From: CAUZFZ01 sp963579025
GTDB taxonomy: Bacteria; Planctomycetota; Planctomycetia; Planctomycetales; Planctomycetaceae
Direction of reading: 5' to 3'
DNA length: 64,000 nucleotides
NCBI GenBank assembly: GCA_963579025.1
Contig: CAUZFZ010000031.1
Location: 12,915-76,914 of the forward strand
Part shown: positions 8,679 to 17,599 of the stretch, in pieces
Layout of the letters: each line of letters begins with the position of its first letter
Numbering within the stretch: the stretch's first letter is position 1
Notes under the pieces: model-generated
What the model was told of the DNA's origin: nothing
Databases searched by the model: none
The model's input: the letters and a program-made list of their open reading frames with translations, nothing else
Made by a program: the position numbers and the translations under genes

Positions 8679-8789
8679 AGGTGCTAAAAGTCGACATAGG
8701 CAGAACACCACAACACGTCCCCTCCCTCACTTCTCGACGTCTGCCTCTCCTCTCCCCACTCTTCACATCTACGACAGGCGGGTTCACGG

Positions 8790-10151
8790 ATGACCGCTTC
8801 CACAAGTAAATCCCGATTGGGACGGGCTACCCCTGTGCCTCAGTCGGTGTTGGTATTGTGCTCGCTGAGTGCCCTGCTTACCGGTTGCGAAACACTGCAA
8901 CTCAGCTCATTCCTGCCGCCGCCGCCCAGTGAATGGGCGAAGAGCATAGATGGGTCTCGTCTGGCCGGGGCACGCGCCGGCATTGGTGACGTAATCGGTC
9001 CGCTGCAACGAACCGCACTCGCACAAAGCCGGGATCTGGATAGCGAAGCCGCTCGCGAAATTCTGCAGGACGCTCAACGCCTGTACGAAAACAGCGACTA
9101 TGCAGGAGCAGAAACGGCTTTCAAGAAAATCGCTGACGGCCGCGATCCACGCAGATTCAAACTTTTCGCGCGTACGAAGAGTGACGAAACACGCCTTGAG
9201 TACGACCCGATCCGTGAGGAAGCCGTCTTCTACGTCGCGGAATGCCAGTACATGCAAAGTGAGTTTCCGAAGGCGGATGACACCTACAAGTCTCTGATCA
9301 AAGACTACCCGTCGAGCCGCTATCTCGATGAGTCAAGTCGGCGTCTGTTCGAGATCGCGAAGGTCTGGTTGGGCGTCGATGACTTTGTCACCAGCGATGA
9401 GATTCGCACAGTGAGTCTCGAAGAGGACAACGGCAGCATCCCGTTGTCCAACCAGGAACCTCCGAAGCGACGGTTTCTACCAAACTTCACTGACAAGTCC
9501 CGACCGACCTTTGATGCAGCCGGACAGGCACTGTCTTCGCTGCGTGCAATCTGGATCAATGATCCATCCGGCCCGCTGGCCGACGACGCCATCATGCTGG
9601 CCGCGACGCATAACCTCAGACGCCAGAACTATCGCGAGGCGGCGCGATTGATGAAGCTGATTCGCGAACAGTTCCCCAAGAGCCCGCATTTGCAAAACGC
9701 GTTTGTCATTGGCTCGCACGTTGAACTGATGTCCTACCAGGGCTCCAGGTACGACGAGCAGCGACTGGAACAGGCGTTGGAACTGAAAGAGAATGCCTTG
9801 CGACTGTTCCCCGATGCCCCGGAAGCGGACCGCATGCGTCGCGAGCTGAAGGAACTGTATAACGCTCGCGCCGAACGCGAATGGGAACTCGCGCTGTTCT
9901 ACGAAAAGAAGAATAAGCCACAGGCGGTGGCCGTCTATTGCCGTGAACTGCTGCGACAGTTTCCAGATTCCAAATACGCGCCAGCGGCGCGTCAGAAACT
10001 TTCGGAACTTCAGGGAGAGGAATTCGAATTCGACGCAACTCAGCAGGAACCGGACGCGCCGATTCAGCCCTTCCAGAGTGTTCCGAACGTACCCGATGGA
10101 CCGGTATTCGAATCCGGTGGCCCGATCTACGACGACAGTCCACAAGGCTGA
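8790..10151 (+). CDS. BamD/YfiO-like TPR outer-membrane lipoprotein
   Basis: 453 residues with a lipoprotein signal: hydrophobic stretch then LLTGC, lipidated Cys33. TPR-like helices follow (LYENSDYAGAETAFKKIA; EAVFYVAECQYMQSEFPKADDTYKSLIKDYPSSRYLDES; AVYCRELLRQFPDSKYAPAA), the pattern of BamD. It is longer than E. coli BamD (245), with an insert around 200-260 and an acidic, proline-rich tail. Probably part of the outer-membrane protein insertion machinery, or a related TPR scaffold. The LptE-like gene follows 14 bases on, which fits envelope assembly. Confidence 0.75.
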   Translation: MTASTSKSRLGRATPVPQSVLVLCSLSALLTGCETLQLSSFLPPPPSEWAKSIDGSRLAGARAGIGDVIGPLQRTALAQSRDLDSEAAREILQDAQRLYENSDYAGAETAFKKIADGRDPRRFKLFARTKSDETRLEYDPIREEAVFYVAECQYMQSEFPKADDTYKSLIKDYPSSRYLDESSRRLFEIAKVWLGVDDFVTSDEIRTVSLEEDNGSIPLSNQEPPKRRFLPNFTDKSRPTFDAAGQALSSLRAIWINDPSGPLADDAIMLAATHNLRRQNYREAARLMKLIREQFPKSPHLQNAFVIGSHVELMSYQGSRYDEQRLEQALELKENALRLFPDAPEADRMRRELKELYNARAEREWELALFYEKKNKPQAVAVYCRELLRQFPDSKYAPAARQKLSELQGEEFEFDATQQEPDAPIQPFQSVPNVPDGPVFESGGPIYDDSPQG

Positions 10152-10165
10152 CACGAAGGCAACTG

Positions 10166-10708
10166 GTGCACGACGAACAGAATCACGAACGACGCTGCCA
10201 CGTCTCGCCTGGAGTCCTTGCGCTGGTATTGGTCGCGCTATCCGGCTGCGGATATATGATCGGCCCGGGTGGCGATCCACAAATCACGACTGTCGAAGTT
10301 CCCGTGTTCGGAAACGAGACCTTTCGCCGTGGGATCGAGCTGCAACTGACAGAGTCGGTGCAGAAGGAAATCCAGAAACGGTCGTTTGTCCGCATCGCAA
10401 AGGGCGCCGAGGCACAGACGCGACTGACGGGAACGATCAAACAGATCCGAAAAACTCCGATTGGTCGGACTGCGTTTTCTGACTCTCGAGAGCTGGAACT
10501 CTCGATACTGGTTGAGGTCACCTGGGAGAACCTGAGTACGGGCGAAGTCATCAGCGAGTACTCGGTACCACTCGATCGTGCTACGACGTCGCTGTTCACA
10601 AGTTCGAACTTCGCGCCGGAAGTCGGCCACTCGCTTGCCACGGCTGTGCATGCCAATGTTCAGCAGGCGGCGACGCAGATCGTCGACATGATGGACGCGC
10701 CCTGGTGA
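10166..10708 (+). CDS. LptE-family LPS assembly lipoprotein
   Basis: 180 residues with a GTG start, 14 bases after the BamD-like gene. Signal peptide with lipobox LSGC (Cys28) followed by GYMIGPGG. The body has the LptE/RlpB arrangement: ITTVEVPVFGNETFRRGIELQLTESVQKEI, then alternating beta strands (TRLTGTIKQIRKTPIGRTAFSD). LptE plugs the LptD translocon and helps insert LPS into the outer leaflet. Sequence conservation in this family is low, so the call rests on the domain pattern and the neighbouring BamD-like gene. Confidence 0.72.
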   Translation: MHDEQNHERRCHVSPGVLALVLVALSGCGYMIGPGGDPQITTVEVPVFGNETFRRGIELQLTESVQKEIQKRSFVRIAKGAEAQTRLTGTIKQIRKTPIGRTAFSDSRELELSILVEVTWENLSTGEVISEYSVPLDRATTSLFTSSNFAPEVGHSLATAVHANVQQAATQIVDMMDAPW

Positions 10709-10716
10709 CCTGACAG

Positions 10717-11682
10717 TCAGTGTTGATCAGAGTTCCGCACGGGCAGTCGAGCGTGAACCAGACGCTGCTCAAACGGCGTGAATTTGAGCCCCTTGTACAG
10801 AGCGATTGCCGGGTCATTTCGCTCGTCCACTGCGAGGACGACTTCGGGTGATCTGGCCTGCTGTGCACGACGCAGGCCCTCCAGTAACAGCAACCGGCCA
10901 AGGCCGCGGCCACGCATTTCGGGAACCAGACCAAGGTACACAACTTCCCAGACCTGGTCGTCCGGATGTTCCGTCAGCAGCAGCAGACCCGCATCGACGT
11001 CACCATGGGCCAGCAGCAACCAGCGGGACGGGTCGAAGACTCCGGACCGCCGGTGCCCCAGCAATGACTGTTCTCCATTCCGGCAGCCATTCAGTTCCGG
11101 ACAATCGAGTGTTCCCACGTATGTCCGCTCAATCGTACGGGCGAATCGTCCCCGTTCGGATTCAGAATCGAGCGAGATCAATTTGCAGTCGGGAGGCAGC
11201 CCCGTCGACGGAACGGGGATGTCCAGCGAACGATGCAGGAACAACAGGCTGGTCAGTTGCGGGAACCCATTGTCCGTTAATTCGAGGGACGTTTCCTCTT
11301 CGGTTGATTCCAGCAGACTCTGCGCGATCCATGCTCCCGACTCGTCGACAGCACGGACCGCTGCCGCATAAAGCTCGCGGCGCATGCGAGTCGCGTCATA
11401 GGGTGAAATTCGGAAATCGGTTTCAGCCGGCCAGACGTAGATGGTCCCATCGTCCTGGGCAACAAGCAGCAGCACTCCCACCACGCGACCGGCATCAAGA
11501 ATCACTCGACTTTCGTCGATGCTCAGGTCGCCGCATCTATGCGATTCGAGCAACTCCTCGACCTGCGCCAGTCGTTCGTCGGACGGCAGTCCCTGGAACT
11601 GCAGCGACACCGCCTCGGAAAGTGTCGCACCAGCTCGAACGACATCGATCATTGTGGCAGCCGGCAACAGTTCGGGCTGCAT
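10717..11682 (-). CDS. GNAT-family N-acetyltransferase
   Basis: 321 residues, convergent with the LptE-like gene (8 bases between stops). The C-terminal third is a GNAT domain: VYLGLVPEMRGRGLGRLLLLEGLRRAQ is the acetyl-CoA pyrophosphate loop, followed by VVLAVDERNDPAIALYKGLKFTPFE. The N-terminal half is weaker and may be a second, degenerate GNAT fold, as in mycothiol-synthase-like proteins. Substrate unknown. Its first 34 bases overlap the end of the zinc-ribbon gene, indicating coupled expression. Confidence 0.8.
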   Translation of the reverse strand: MQPELLPAATMIDVVRAGATLSEAVSLQFQGLPSDERLAQVEELLESHRCGDLSIDESRVILDAGRVVGVLLLVAQDDGTIYVWPAETDFRISPYDATRMRRELYAAAVRAVDESGAWIAQSLLESTEEETSLELTDNGFPQLTSLLFLHRSLDIPVPSTGLPPDCKLISLDSESERGRFARTIERTYVGTLDCPELNGCRNGEQSLLGHRRSGVFDPSRWLLLAHGDVDAGLLLLTEHPDDQVWEVVYLGLVPEMRGRGLGRLLLLEGLRRAQQARSPEVVLAVDERNDPAIALYKGLKFTPFEQRLVHARLPVRNSDQH

Positions 11683-11876
11683 GGGCCGGTGGCAGGAGGC
11701 GGACAGTCAGAAGCCAGAGGCAGCGATGAACCTCTCACGATCGGCGCTGCCGGCGCACTGATGAGTCGATCGACATGGCATTGCCCGCACACAGGACAGG
11801 CAGGAGATTCGCTACCTCGGATCAGCAGCTCAAACTCAACGTCGCACCCTTCACAGTGGTATTCAAACAGCGGCAT
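11649..11876 (-). CDS. FmdB-family zinc-ribbon protein
   Basis: 75 residues. Starts MPLFEYHCEGCDVEFELL, the hallmark of FmdB small zinc ribbons, with CxxC pairs at CEGC and CPVC. The tail is Pro/Cys-rich (CPPPATGPCSPNCC). Often annotated as putative regulatory protein; the molecular role is not established. It overlaps and precedes the acetyltransferase. Confidence 0.8.
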   Translation of the reverse strand: MPLFEYHCEGCDVEFELLIRGSESPACPVCGQCHVDRLISAPAAPIVRGSSLPLASDCPPPATGPCSPNCCRLPQ

Positions 11877-12060
11877 CGCTCGTCCCTTTCACGTCACGAG
11901 GCGTGACGACTGGAAATCTATGATGGGCGTCTGGCTGCTGTATGCACATCTCTTCCTGCCACCCGGCTAATGAGCAGTTGTCCGCGCTGAACTCAGGCGA
12001 ACAGACAGGCCACAATTATAGCGATGCAGGATCGGACGACTGCAATCCACTGGCCAATGC

Positions 12061-12597
12061 TCAATAGCCGGAGACTCCGCGAACGCGGCGCGTCGGCAAA
12101 GGACGATGATTCGCCGCGTTTTCGCGCTGAACAGGCTCCAGAACTCGCCAGGACTGATCGGCGTAGACCGGAACATACTCACCCTTGAGCAACATCGCGG
12201 GAGAAGAAACCGGCTCGTCATAAACAGTGCTCACGGGAATGGCCATCGCCCCTGTCGCAGGCCACGAGAAGCGGGCCAGTTCTGGCAACACAGCGACGAA
12301 TAACACACACGCAGCAGCCACGATCAGACCAATCGATGAGACTCGCCGACGGGGACCTTGCGCAGTTTCCATAATCTCCACGCTGGCACGAACGTCCGGC
12401 CAAATGCTCTCACGGTCACGACAAACCGGGTTGCCGTTACACGCAACCAGGACGTCCACGCTTGCGAGCAGCTCCTGATGATGCGCTTCGCAATCGGCGC
12501 AGCCTCGAAGATGAGCCGTTAACTCGGCAGCTTCCGTCTGATTCAGATCATCACCGACCAGCAGCGCGGTTTGCCTACGGGCAGTCCTACAGTTCAT
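12061..12597 (-). CDS. Anti-sigma factor with zf-HC2 domain, membrane-anchored
   Basis: 178 residues from the ATG at 12597, which overlaps the sigma gene stop by 11 bases and has AAGG upstream. The N-terminal zinc-binding anti-sigma motif is HLRGCADCEAHH (HxxxCxxC). A central hydrophobic helix (GLIVAAACVLFVAVL) crosses the membrane, and a short tail with VYADQSWRVLEPVQ lies outside. It should hold the partner ECF sigma factor at the membrane until a signal releases it. The extracytoplasmic part is small, so the signal is not evident. Confidence 0.82.
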   Translation of the reverse strand: MNCRTARRQTALLVGDDLNQTEAAELTAHLRGCADCEAHHQELLASVDVLVACNGNPVCRDRESIWPDVRASVEIMETAQGPRRRVSSIGLIVAAACVLFVAVLPELARFSWPATGAMAIPVSTVYDEPVSSPAMLLKGEYVPVYADQSWRVLEPVQRENAANHRPLPTRRVRGVSGY

Positions 12598-13270
12598 TGG
12601 CTTCAACCTTAGGCTCACTGATTACGGCGGCATCCTGATTCTGTCGGGCTGCCCACAGCTTTTGAAACTTTGACCGAGCTTCGGCCAGTCGCCACCGGAT
12701 GGTGGCTTCCTTGCGGTCCAGAATAGCCGCGATTTCTGACGTGGAGAAATTCTCCAGGTCCCGGAGTACGAGCACTGTGCGGTATTTCTCCGGAACTTTT
12801 TTCAGGACGGCCCGGACTTCCTGACTCAGGTCCAGGTCAGTCCGTGGGTCGGGCACCGCCGGTTCGAGTGAACGCGATTCTTCTTCTCTACGTTGGCTGA
12901 ACTGAGTCCATCGAATCCGTCTTTGAGTTTTCCTCAGATGATCCAAAGTCAGATTGACTCCAATCTGAAACAGCCACGGACCAAATCGGCGGGATGGATC
13001 GAACAGCTCAAGCCGACGGTAAACGCGCAGAAAGACATCCTGGGCGAGATCCTCAATCGTGTCCTGATCCACAATGAACCGAGAAATGACACGCACCAGG
13101 CGGCCTTCGTACCGATGCACGAGTTCGCCGAACGCGTCCTGATTGCCATCTCGGGCAAGTTCGACGAGCCGGGAGTCGCTGAACCCCTGGAAATCGCGCT
13201 CGTCGGGAGCAGGATCAACAGACGCGACCCGATTCGCTTTGCTGGCTGCGATTGTTGTTGTGGTTGACAT
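12587..13270 (-). CDS. ECF-type RNA polymerase sigma factor
   Basis: 227 residues from MSTTTTIAASK at 13270; the frame stays open for another 165 codons upstream but that part has no sigma features. Region 2: DAFGELVHRYEGRLVRVISRF, DLAQDVFLRVYRRL, GPWLFQIGVNLTLDHLRK. Region 4: VPEKYRTVLVLRDLENFSTSEIAAIL with HTH KEATIRWRLAEAR. It directs transcription of an envelope or stress regulon and is coupled to the downstream anti-sigma gene. Confidence 0.88.
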   Translation of the reverse strand: MSTTTTIAASKANRVASVDPAPDERDFQGFSDSRLVELARDGNQDAFGELVHRYEGRLVRVISRFIVDQDTIEDLAQDVFLRVYRRLELFDPSRRFGPWLFQIGVNLTLDHLRKTQRRIRWTQFSQRREEESRSLEPAVPDPRTDLDLSQEVRAVLKKVPEKYRTVLVLRDLENFSTSEIAAILDRKEATIRWRLAEARSKFQKLWAARQNQDAAVISEPKVEANEL

Positions 13271-13838
13271 AATTCCGCATCCCTGATTCTGAGCAGTGCG
13301 GGTGCTACGTCCGGATGTTTCCAACTGTTGGAAACTTCTCGCGATTCCTGCAGCGCCTGCCGCGTGCACCTGAAACCCGACTGCTGCCGCGATGGCAGCA
13401 GATACCGGCTCGGTTAACGAGACGCAACAACCGGACCATTGACACTCGCGTTCCTGAGTCCAATGTTCCATTTCGTTAACGCGAACCGACCGCAAGCTCC
13501 GCCACCAATGCCGCTCAGCCGTCAGCACGCGATCACAACCTGTTTGCACCGAGTATGTTATAGCTCCGCCACAAACTGTACCGGTAGGTTCGCTCTTTTT
13601 GGGTGTTTCCGTATTTTTCTCCCGAACCCGCCGCATCTGGCTTGCCATGGCGTACGTCAGACGTTGAAAGAACTGCAATGCCCCCATCTTTGGTATTGAG
13701 GCAATGCAACTCGCAACGAATCGGCGACGGCCTGCACCGACGAGTCCGGTGAACTGGCTAAGCATCGGACTGCGATGCTAACTGCGGCGCCCTCTGAACT
13801 TGTCGGAATCAGTCCCTCGAAAACGATTGCGTGCGTGT
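13271..13838. other. Gene-free interval upstream of the ECF sigma gene
   Basis: 568 bases between the end of the HDOD-GGDEF gene and the start of the sigma gene, both minus strand. It contains a perfect palindrome at 13317-13335 and a hairpin CTGCTGCC/GGCAGCAG at 13381-13401. No convincing ORF. It likely holds the sigma operon promoter and 5' leader. Confidence 0.55.
13317..13335. promoter_or_regulatory. Perfect 19-bp palindrome, candidate operator
   Basis: GTTTCCAAC-T-GTTGGAAAC, 9-base perfect arms around one base, 47 bases upstream of the sigma start codon. The geometry fits a dimeric repressor site better than an RNA hairpin (one-base loop). The minus strand also contains GGAAAC, like an ECF -35 element, so promoter and operator may overlap. 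Confidence 0.45.
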
Positions 13839-15347
13839 TCAGCAGGAGTTCGAGGCCGCAGGCGTGCCTGGGTCTGGCGACACGCTCACACAATTGCGAC
13901 CGGATTCTTTCGACTGATACAGCATTCCGTCTGCTCGTCCGATCAGAGCCTGCGGTGAATCATCTGGACCGTCGCAGAACGCGGCACCGATGCTGATTGT
14001 GACCGGCGCTCGAACAGCATTCTGCTCGAGTTCAAGTGACTCCACCGACGAGCGAATTCGCTCCGCCACAATCTCGGCACTGCCCGTTGTCGCATCGGTC
14101 AGCAGTACAATGAATTCTTCGCCTCCGAAGCGAGCAACGACGTCTGACTCCCGCGAAGCAGTTTCAATACATTGAGCCACTTTCGACAGCACAAGATCAC
14201 CGAACTGGTGCCCGTGCGTATCATTCAGACGCTTGAAGTGATCGATGTCCAGGAACAGCAATCCAACAGGTTGTCCCGAGCGTTTGACTCTCGAAAACTC
14301 CTTCCCAAGCAGTTCCTCGAAAAACCGACGATTGTAGAGTCCGGTCAGCGGATCGCGGATTGATTTTTCTCGTAATTCGTAGTTCTGCTGCTCCAGCTCG
14401 CGCCGCTTGTCCTCAGTTTCACTATGTGCCTGTTGTGTTCTGAGGGAGATCATGACGAGCTGATCGTTCGCCTCCGCCAGTAAGTCGGCTGGGCACGCAA
14501 TACCATCCGGGTTGATTTCAAACAGCCCACAGGTGGTGTCGAGTCGATCTTTCGTCTCGTCCAGAAATGTCTGGACTCCTGCTTCCGACAAGCCGTAGAA
14601 ACGACTGGCGACAGCATTCAGCCGTCGCAGCGCTTCGCCCTTACTGGTAGTGCAGAAGTACTCGCCGGCAGCCGAAGCAATCATCGCGACCTCGACGTCA
14701 CTCGTCACATCCGGCGATGTCGTCTCACACGCGTGATGGACGCGGACACCCCTGATGAGCGATTCGGGCAGTCCCCATCGAGACAACAGCTCGGCACCAA
14801 CGTGTGCGTGAGTGAATCCAAACAACTGTTGTTCTACGTCAGGCACATCGCGCAGCTCGTCTTGTGACGCCTCACACGCTTCCACGTAATCTGAGGGCGC
14901 GGCCTTCAGCATGGCCAGCTTGCCGATATCGAGCATCAAACCAATCATGAATCGTTCGGCTCTCTGGTCGCGACTGGCCGACGCGTCAATGCGCTCCGCG
15001 ATGACCGCCTGGATGACAGACTGCTTCCAATAGGAGTCATAATGCTCCTTCAGCGATCCGCTGGCGAATGAATCATTTGTGAGCGAGAAACCCATGGTTA
15101 ATGCTGTGACAGTGGTGATACCCAGCATCGAGACAGCACGCTCCAGGGTCGCTATTTCACTGCGTGCCCCAACAAGTGGAGAATTTGCTGCCTTGAGGAG
15201 TTTTCCACAAAGCGCGGGATCCGTCCGCAGTACCTTCAGATAGTCCTCGACCTCAGAGTTCGCTTCCTTCGAAAGAGCCAGAAGCTGCAGAGCAGTCGAT
15301 GGAGGGCTCGGAAGACTCGGAGATGACAGAACAGAATCAAGGTTCAT
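13839..15347 (-). CDS. HDOD domain plus GGDEF diguanylate cyclase
   Basis: 502 residues. The N-terminal HDOD (about 15-215) has LRTDPALCGKLLKAANSPLVGARSEIATLERAVSMLGI and an HD-like half with LDIGKLAMLK. The C-terminal GGDEF (about 325-490) has DPLTGLYNRRFFEELL, DIDHFKRLNDTHGHQFGD and the active-site GGEEF. An RESD inhibitory site lies five residues before it. It should therefore make cyclic-di-GMP from GTP with product feedback. It is the last gene of a three-gene minus operon, 33 bases after the K+ channel gene, and sits beside the flagellar cluster. Confidence 0.9.
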   Translation of the reverse strand: MNLDSVLSSPSLPSPPSTALQLLALSKEANSEVEDYLKVLRTDPALCGKLLKAANSPLVGARSEIATLERAVSMLGITTVTALTMGFSLTNDSFASGSLKEHYDSYWKQSVIQAVIAERIDASASRDQRAERFMIGLMLDIGKLAMLKAAPSDYVEACEASQDELRDVPDVEQQLFGFTHAHVGAELLSRWGLPESLIRGVRVHHACETTSPDVTSDVEVAMIASAAGEYFCTTSKGEALRRLNAVASRFYGLSEAGVQTFLDETKDRLDTTCGLFEINPDGIACPADLLAEANDQLVMISLRTQQAHSETEDKRRELEQQNYELREKSIRDPLTGLYNRRFFEELLGKEFSRVKRSGQPVGLLFLDIDHFKRLNDTHGHQFGDLVLSKVAQCIETASRESDVVARFGGEEFIVLLTDATTGSAEIVAERIRSSVESLELEQNAVRAPVTISIGAAFCDGPDDSPQALIGRADGMLYQSKESGRNCVSVSPDPGTPAASNSC

Positions 15348-15380
15348 TGCTGCACCAATACAGTATTTAGAGTGACCCAG

Positions 15381-16112
15381 TCAGCCCACGATCAGGTCCG
15401 CCACGCGATCTCCGCAGATCTGGCACGGCGAGATAACTTCATCGACCTGAGCTTTTCGCATTCGATTGGAGATCGTGAAGTCATTGGATCTGGCGATGAC
15501 TCGGATGTCAGGTCCCATGTCTTTACACGTGATTGAAATCAACAGGTTGTCGACTTCGGAATCGGTTGCAGCAACAACATGGTGTGCATTCAGGATATTG
15601 GCCTGCGAAAGTATCAGTTCGTCTGTGGGATTTCCCTCAACAGTGTGTAGTTTGCGGAATCTTCGTTTCAATTCACCAAGACGCGCAACGTCGACATCGA
15701 CCAGGACGACCGAAATTCGCGCTCGTATCAGTCGCTCAATAATTGCCTCCGCCATCAGGCCCGCACCGCATACCACTGTGTGTTCTTTCAACTCGTTAAT
15801 CATCTTTCGCATCCTTTTACGCTGAAGACTTCCACCAAGATCTTTTTCGACGACAAAACTGGTTAGCGCCGCGCTCCACCAGGTCATGCTGACGAGGCTC
15901 AGGAATATCAATCCGGAGGTAAACGACCGACCGGATTCGCTAAGGGCCTGTGTTTCACCATATCCAACGGTCGACAGTGTGATGACGGTCATAAAGAACC
16001 CGTCACTGACACTCCAGTCTTCGATCCAGACGTAACCGAACGTGCCAAGCAATATCAGCGTGGCGACAAACAGGCCGACGGAGCACAGGCGTCGCACAAC
16101 GGGGTCGTTCAT
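15381..16112 (-). CDS. Two-TM potassium channel with RCK (TrkA-N) domain
   Basis: 243 residues from ATG at 16112, chosen because GAGGAG precedes it and an upstream start would overlap the previous gene. TM1 (LFVATLILLGTFGYV), pore loop with the selectivity filter TVGYGE, TM2 (GLIFLSLVSMTWWSAALTSF), then a Rossmann RCK domain beginning HTVVCGAGLMAEAIIERL with Asp at the end of strand 2 (VVLVDVD). Prokaryotic Kch/MthK-like channels gate K+ flow in response to ligand at the RCK ring. The C-terminal RCK lobe is short. Neighbours are HDOD genes. Confidence 0.9.
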   Translation of the reverse strand: MNDPVVRRLCSVGLFVATLILLGTFGYVWIEDWSVSDGFFMTVITLSTVGYGETQALSESGRSFTSGLIFLSLVSMTWWSAALTSFVVEKDLGGSLQRKRMRKMINELKEHTVVCGAGLMAEAIIERLIRARISVVLVDVDVARLGELKRRFRKLHTVEGNPTDELILSQANILNAHHVVAATDSEVDNLLISITCKDMGPDIRVIARSNDFTISNRMRKAQVDEVISPCQICGDRVADLIVG

Positions 16113-16138
16113 TGGTCTCCTCGCCTCTTGAGTCAGGG

Positions 16139-17011
16139 TCACGAAGCGGAGAGACAGCAAACAGTACGCAGGTCGTTGTACATCTCTTCGACTTCGCTTT
16201 GCACTACTGCAACGACGTCGTGCGAGATCTTCAGGTCGGTCGCGACTCCAGCCTCGGCTGGTTCAACTGGATCGTTCCCATCTCCCGTGGTATTCCAGCA
16301 GGCTACCAACTGGTTCGAGAACCGGATCAGCTCCGACAGCTCAATGTCGTCCGGTGCTTCCTGTGGGTTGTGGTGGTAACCAATCATTCCGGCGACAGAG
16401 TATGGCAGGCCCCATTCGTCGGCGCACAGCATGCCGAGTTCCTGATGGTCTCGACCGAACGCGGCATTCTCTACGTCTGTCAGATTCTGATAGTCAGCGA
16501 TCTGGTCGTAGTCCTTTGTAATGGCAAGGTACTCGTCCGCCGCCAGATCGATCATGACCAGCTTTCCGACGTCATGCAGGATTCCGCCCAGGAAGGCCTC
16601 GTCCGGCGGAAGATCGATTCGTTTCGCAAGCTGCTGGGCAGTGACAGCGCAGGCAAGAGAGTGATACCAGAGCTGCTCGCGCTGCTGCTGACCTTCGTTC
16701 CCCTGAGAGAAGACATCGGTGGCACCAAGTGTGACTGTGATGTCGTGGAGTTTGCGATACCCCAGAACCACAACAGCCTGCTGAATGGACCGAATGCGAC
16801 CTGACATCCCGTAAAGTGTGCTGTTCGCGACCTGCATCAGTTTCACGGCGAAACCGGGATCCGTTTCGATGACTGAAACCAGCTCGCGGACGTCCGACGC
16901 CGGATCGCCGGAGATCTTCATCAGGCGCATCGCCGAAACGGGGAACGGTCGGATTGGTGGGATTGTGTCCCATCGGTCGGCGACAGTTTCACTGGACATC
17001 GATGAAGTCAT
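16139..17011 (-). CDS. HDOD domain signalling protein
   Basis: 290 residues, single HDOD module. N half: FPVSAMRLMKISGDPASDVRELVSVIETDPGFAVKLMQVANSTLYG. C half: FLGGILHDVGKLVMIDL, HQELGMLCADEWGLP and IGYHHNP. The HDxGK stretch looks like a real HD dyad, yet HDOD proteins are usually non-catalytic and act as scaffolds in motility or c-di-GMP control. First gene of the minus operon, 26 bases before the channel gene, divergent from fliQ across 318 bases. Confidence 0.88.
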   Translation of the reverse strand: MTSSMSSETVADRWDTIPPIRPFPVSAMRLMKISGDPASDVRELVSVIETDPGFAVKLMQVANSTLYGMSGRIRSIQQAVVVLGYRKLHDITVTLGATDVFSQGNEGQQQREQLWYHSLACAVTAQQLAKRIDLPPDEAFLGGILHDVGKLVMIDLAADEYLAITKDYDQIADYQNLTDVENAAFGRDHQELGMLCADEWGLPYSVAGMIGYHHNPQEAPDDIELSELIRFSNQLVACWNTTGDGNDPVEPAEAGVATDLKISHDVVAVVQSEVEEMYNDLRTVCCLSAS

Positions 17012-17329
17012 GGCAAGGTCTTACTGTTAGTTCCCGGATGTGTTGTACCAGGAGCGCAAGAGGGGCGTGGCGTGCTCCGGGAGCCCGGCCTTTCGTTATC
17101 GAGACCGCCGACTTCGACTTGTGCGAGTTCTGCCGCACGTCTGTTAATTGACGGGGACTGTGTGCGACCGTGCCGGTTGCACAAATTGAAACGCGACAGC
17201 CTCGTGAGGCATTGAACTCAAATTGCCGCTGCCGGCCGGAGAATCAGAATAACCGTCAAGGTCGCGTGACTGTCCGGACGAATCTCCGATGGCGAATGCG
17301 CATCCGCCGCGTTTGTACGGGAGGGCAAC
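17012..17329. promoter_or_regulatory. Divergent intergenic region between HDOD and fliQ
   Basis: 318 bases between divergent start codons, so it should carry two promoters. A TTGCACAAATTG stretch at about 17176 resembles a sigma-54 -12 element, but no matching -24 GG lies at the right distance. No ORF or terminator seen. Confidence 0.5.
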
Positions 17330-17599
17330 GTGCCAACATCCGAAGTCATTCAGATCGCTCGCGAACTGATCCTCACTGCGCTACTCCTCACGATGCCGGT
17401 GATCCTCGTCAGCCTTGTTGTGGGTCTGGCAATCAGTCTGTTTCAGACTGTCACGAGCATTCAGGAGCAGACCCTCAGCTTTGCGCCGCGAATCGTGGCA
17501 GCCGCCATCGTGATCGTTATGGCTCTTCCGTGGAGCCTGAATCTATTGACAGGTTTTACGTGGCGGATGATGTGGCGAATGGCTGAGGTGGGGCAGTGA
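17330..17599 (+). CDS. fliQ: Flagellar export gate protein FliQ
   Basis: 89 residues, GTG start with GGGAGG upstream. Two transmembrane helices (LILTALLLTMPVILVSLVVGLAISLFQ and IVAAAIVIVMALPW) joined by TVTSIQEQTLSFAPR, the diagnostic FliQ loop. Four copies pack around FliP5R1 in the export gate at the basal body centre. Its stop overlaps fliR (GTGA). Confidence 0.95.
   Translation: MPTSEVIQIARELILTALLLTMPVILVSLVVGLAISLFQTVTSIQEQTLSFAPRIVAAAIVIVMALPWSLNLLTGFTWRMMWRMAEVGQ

Noticed and set aside
12893..13267. Plus-strand frame within the ECF sigma gene
   Set aside because: Opposite strand encodes sigma regions 2 and 4; this frame is a shadow.
17160..17190. Possible sigma-54 promoter before fliQ (TTGCACAAA)
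   Set aside because: No GG at the required 10-base distance upstream of the GC.
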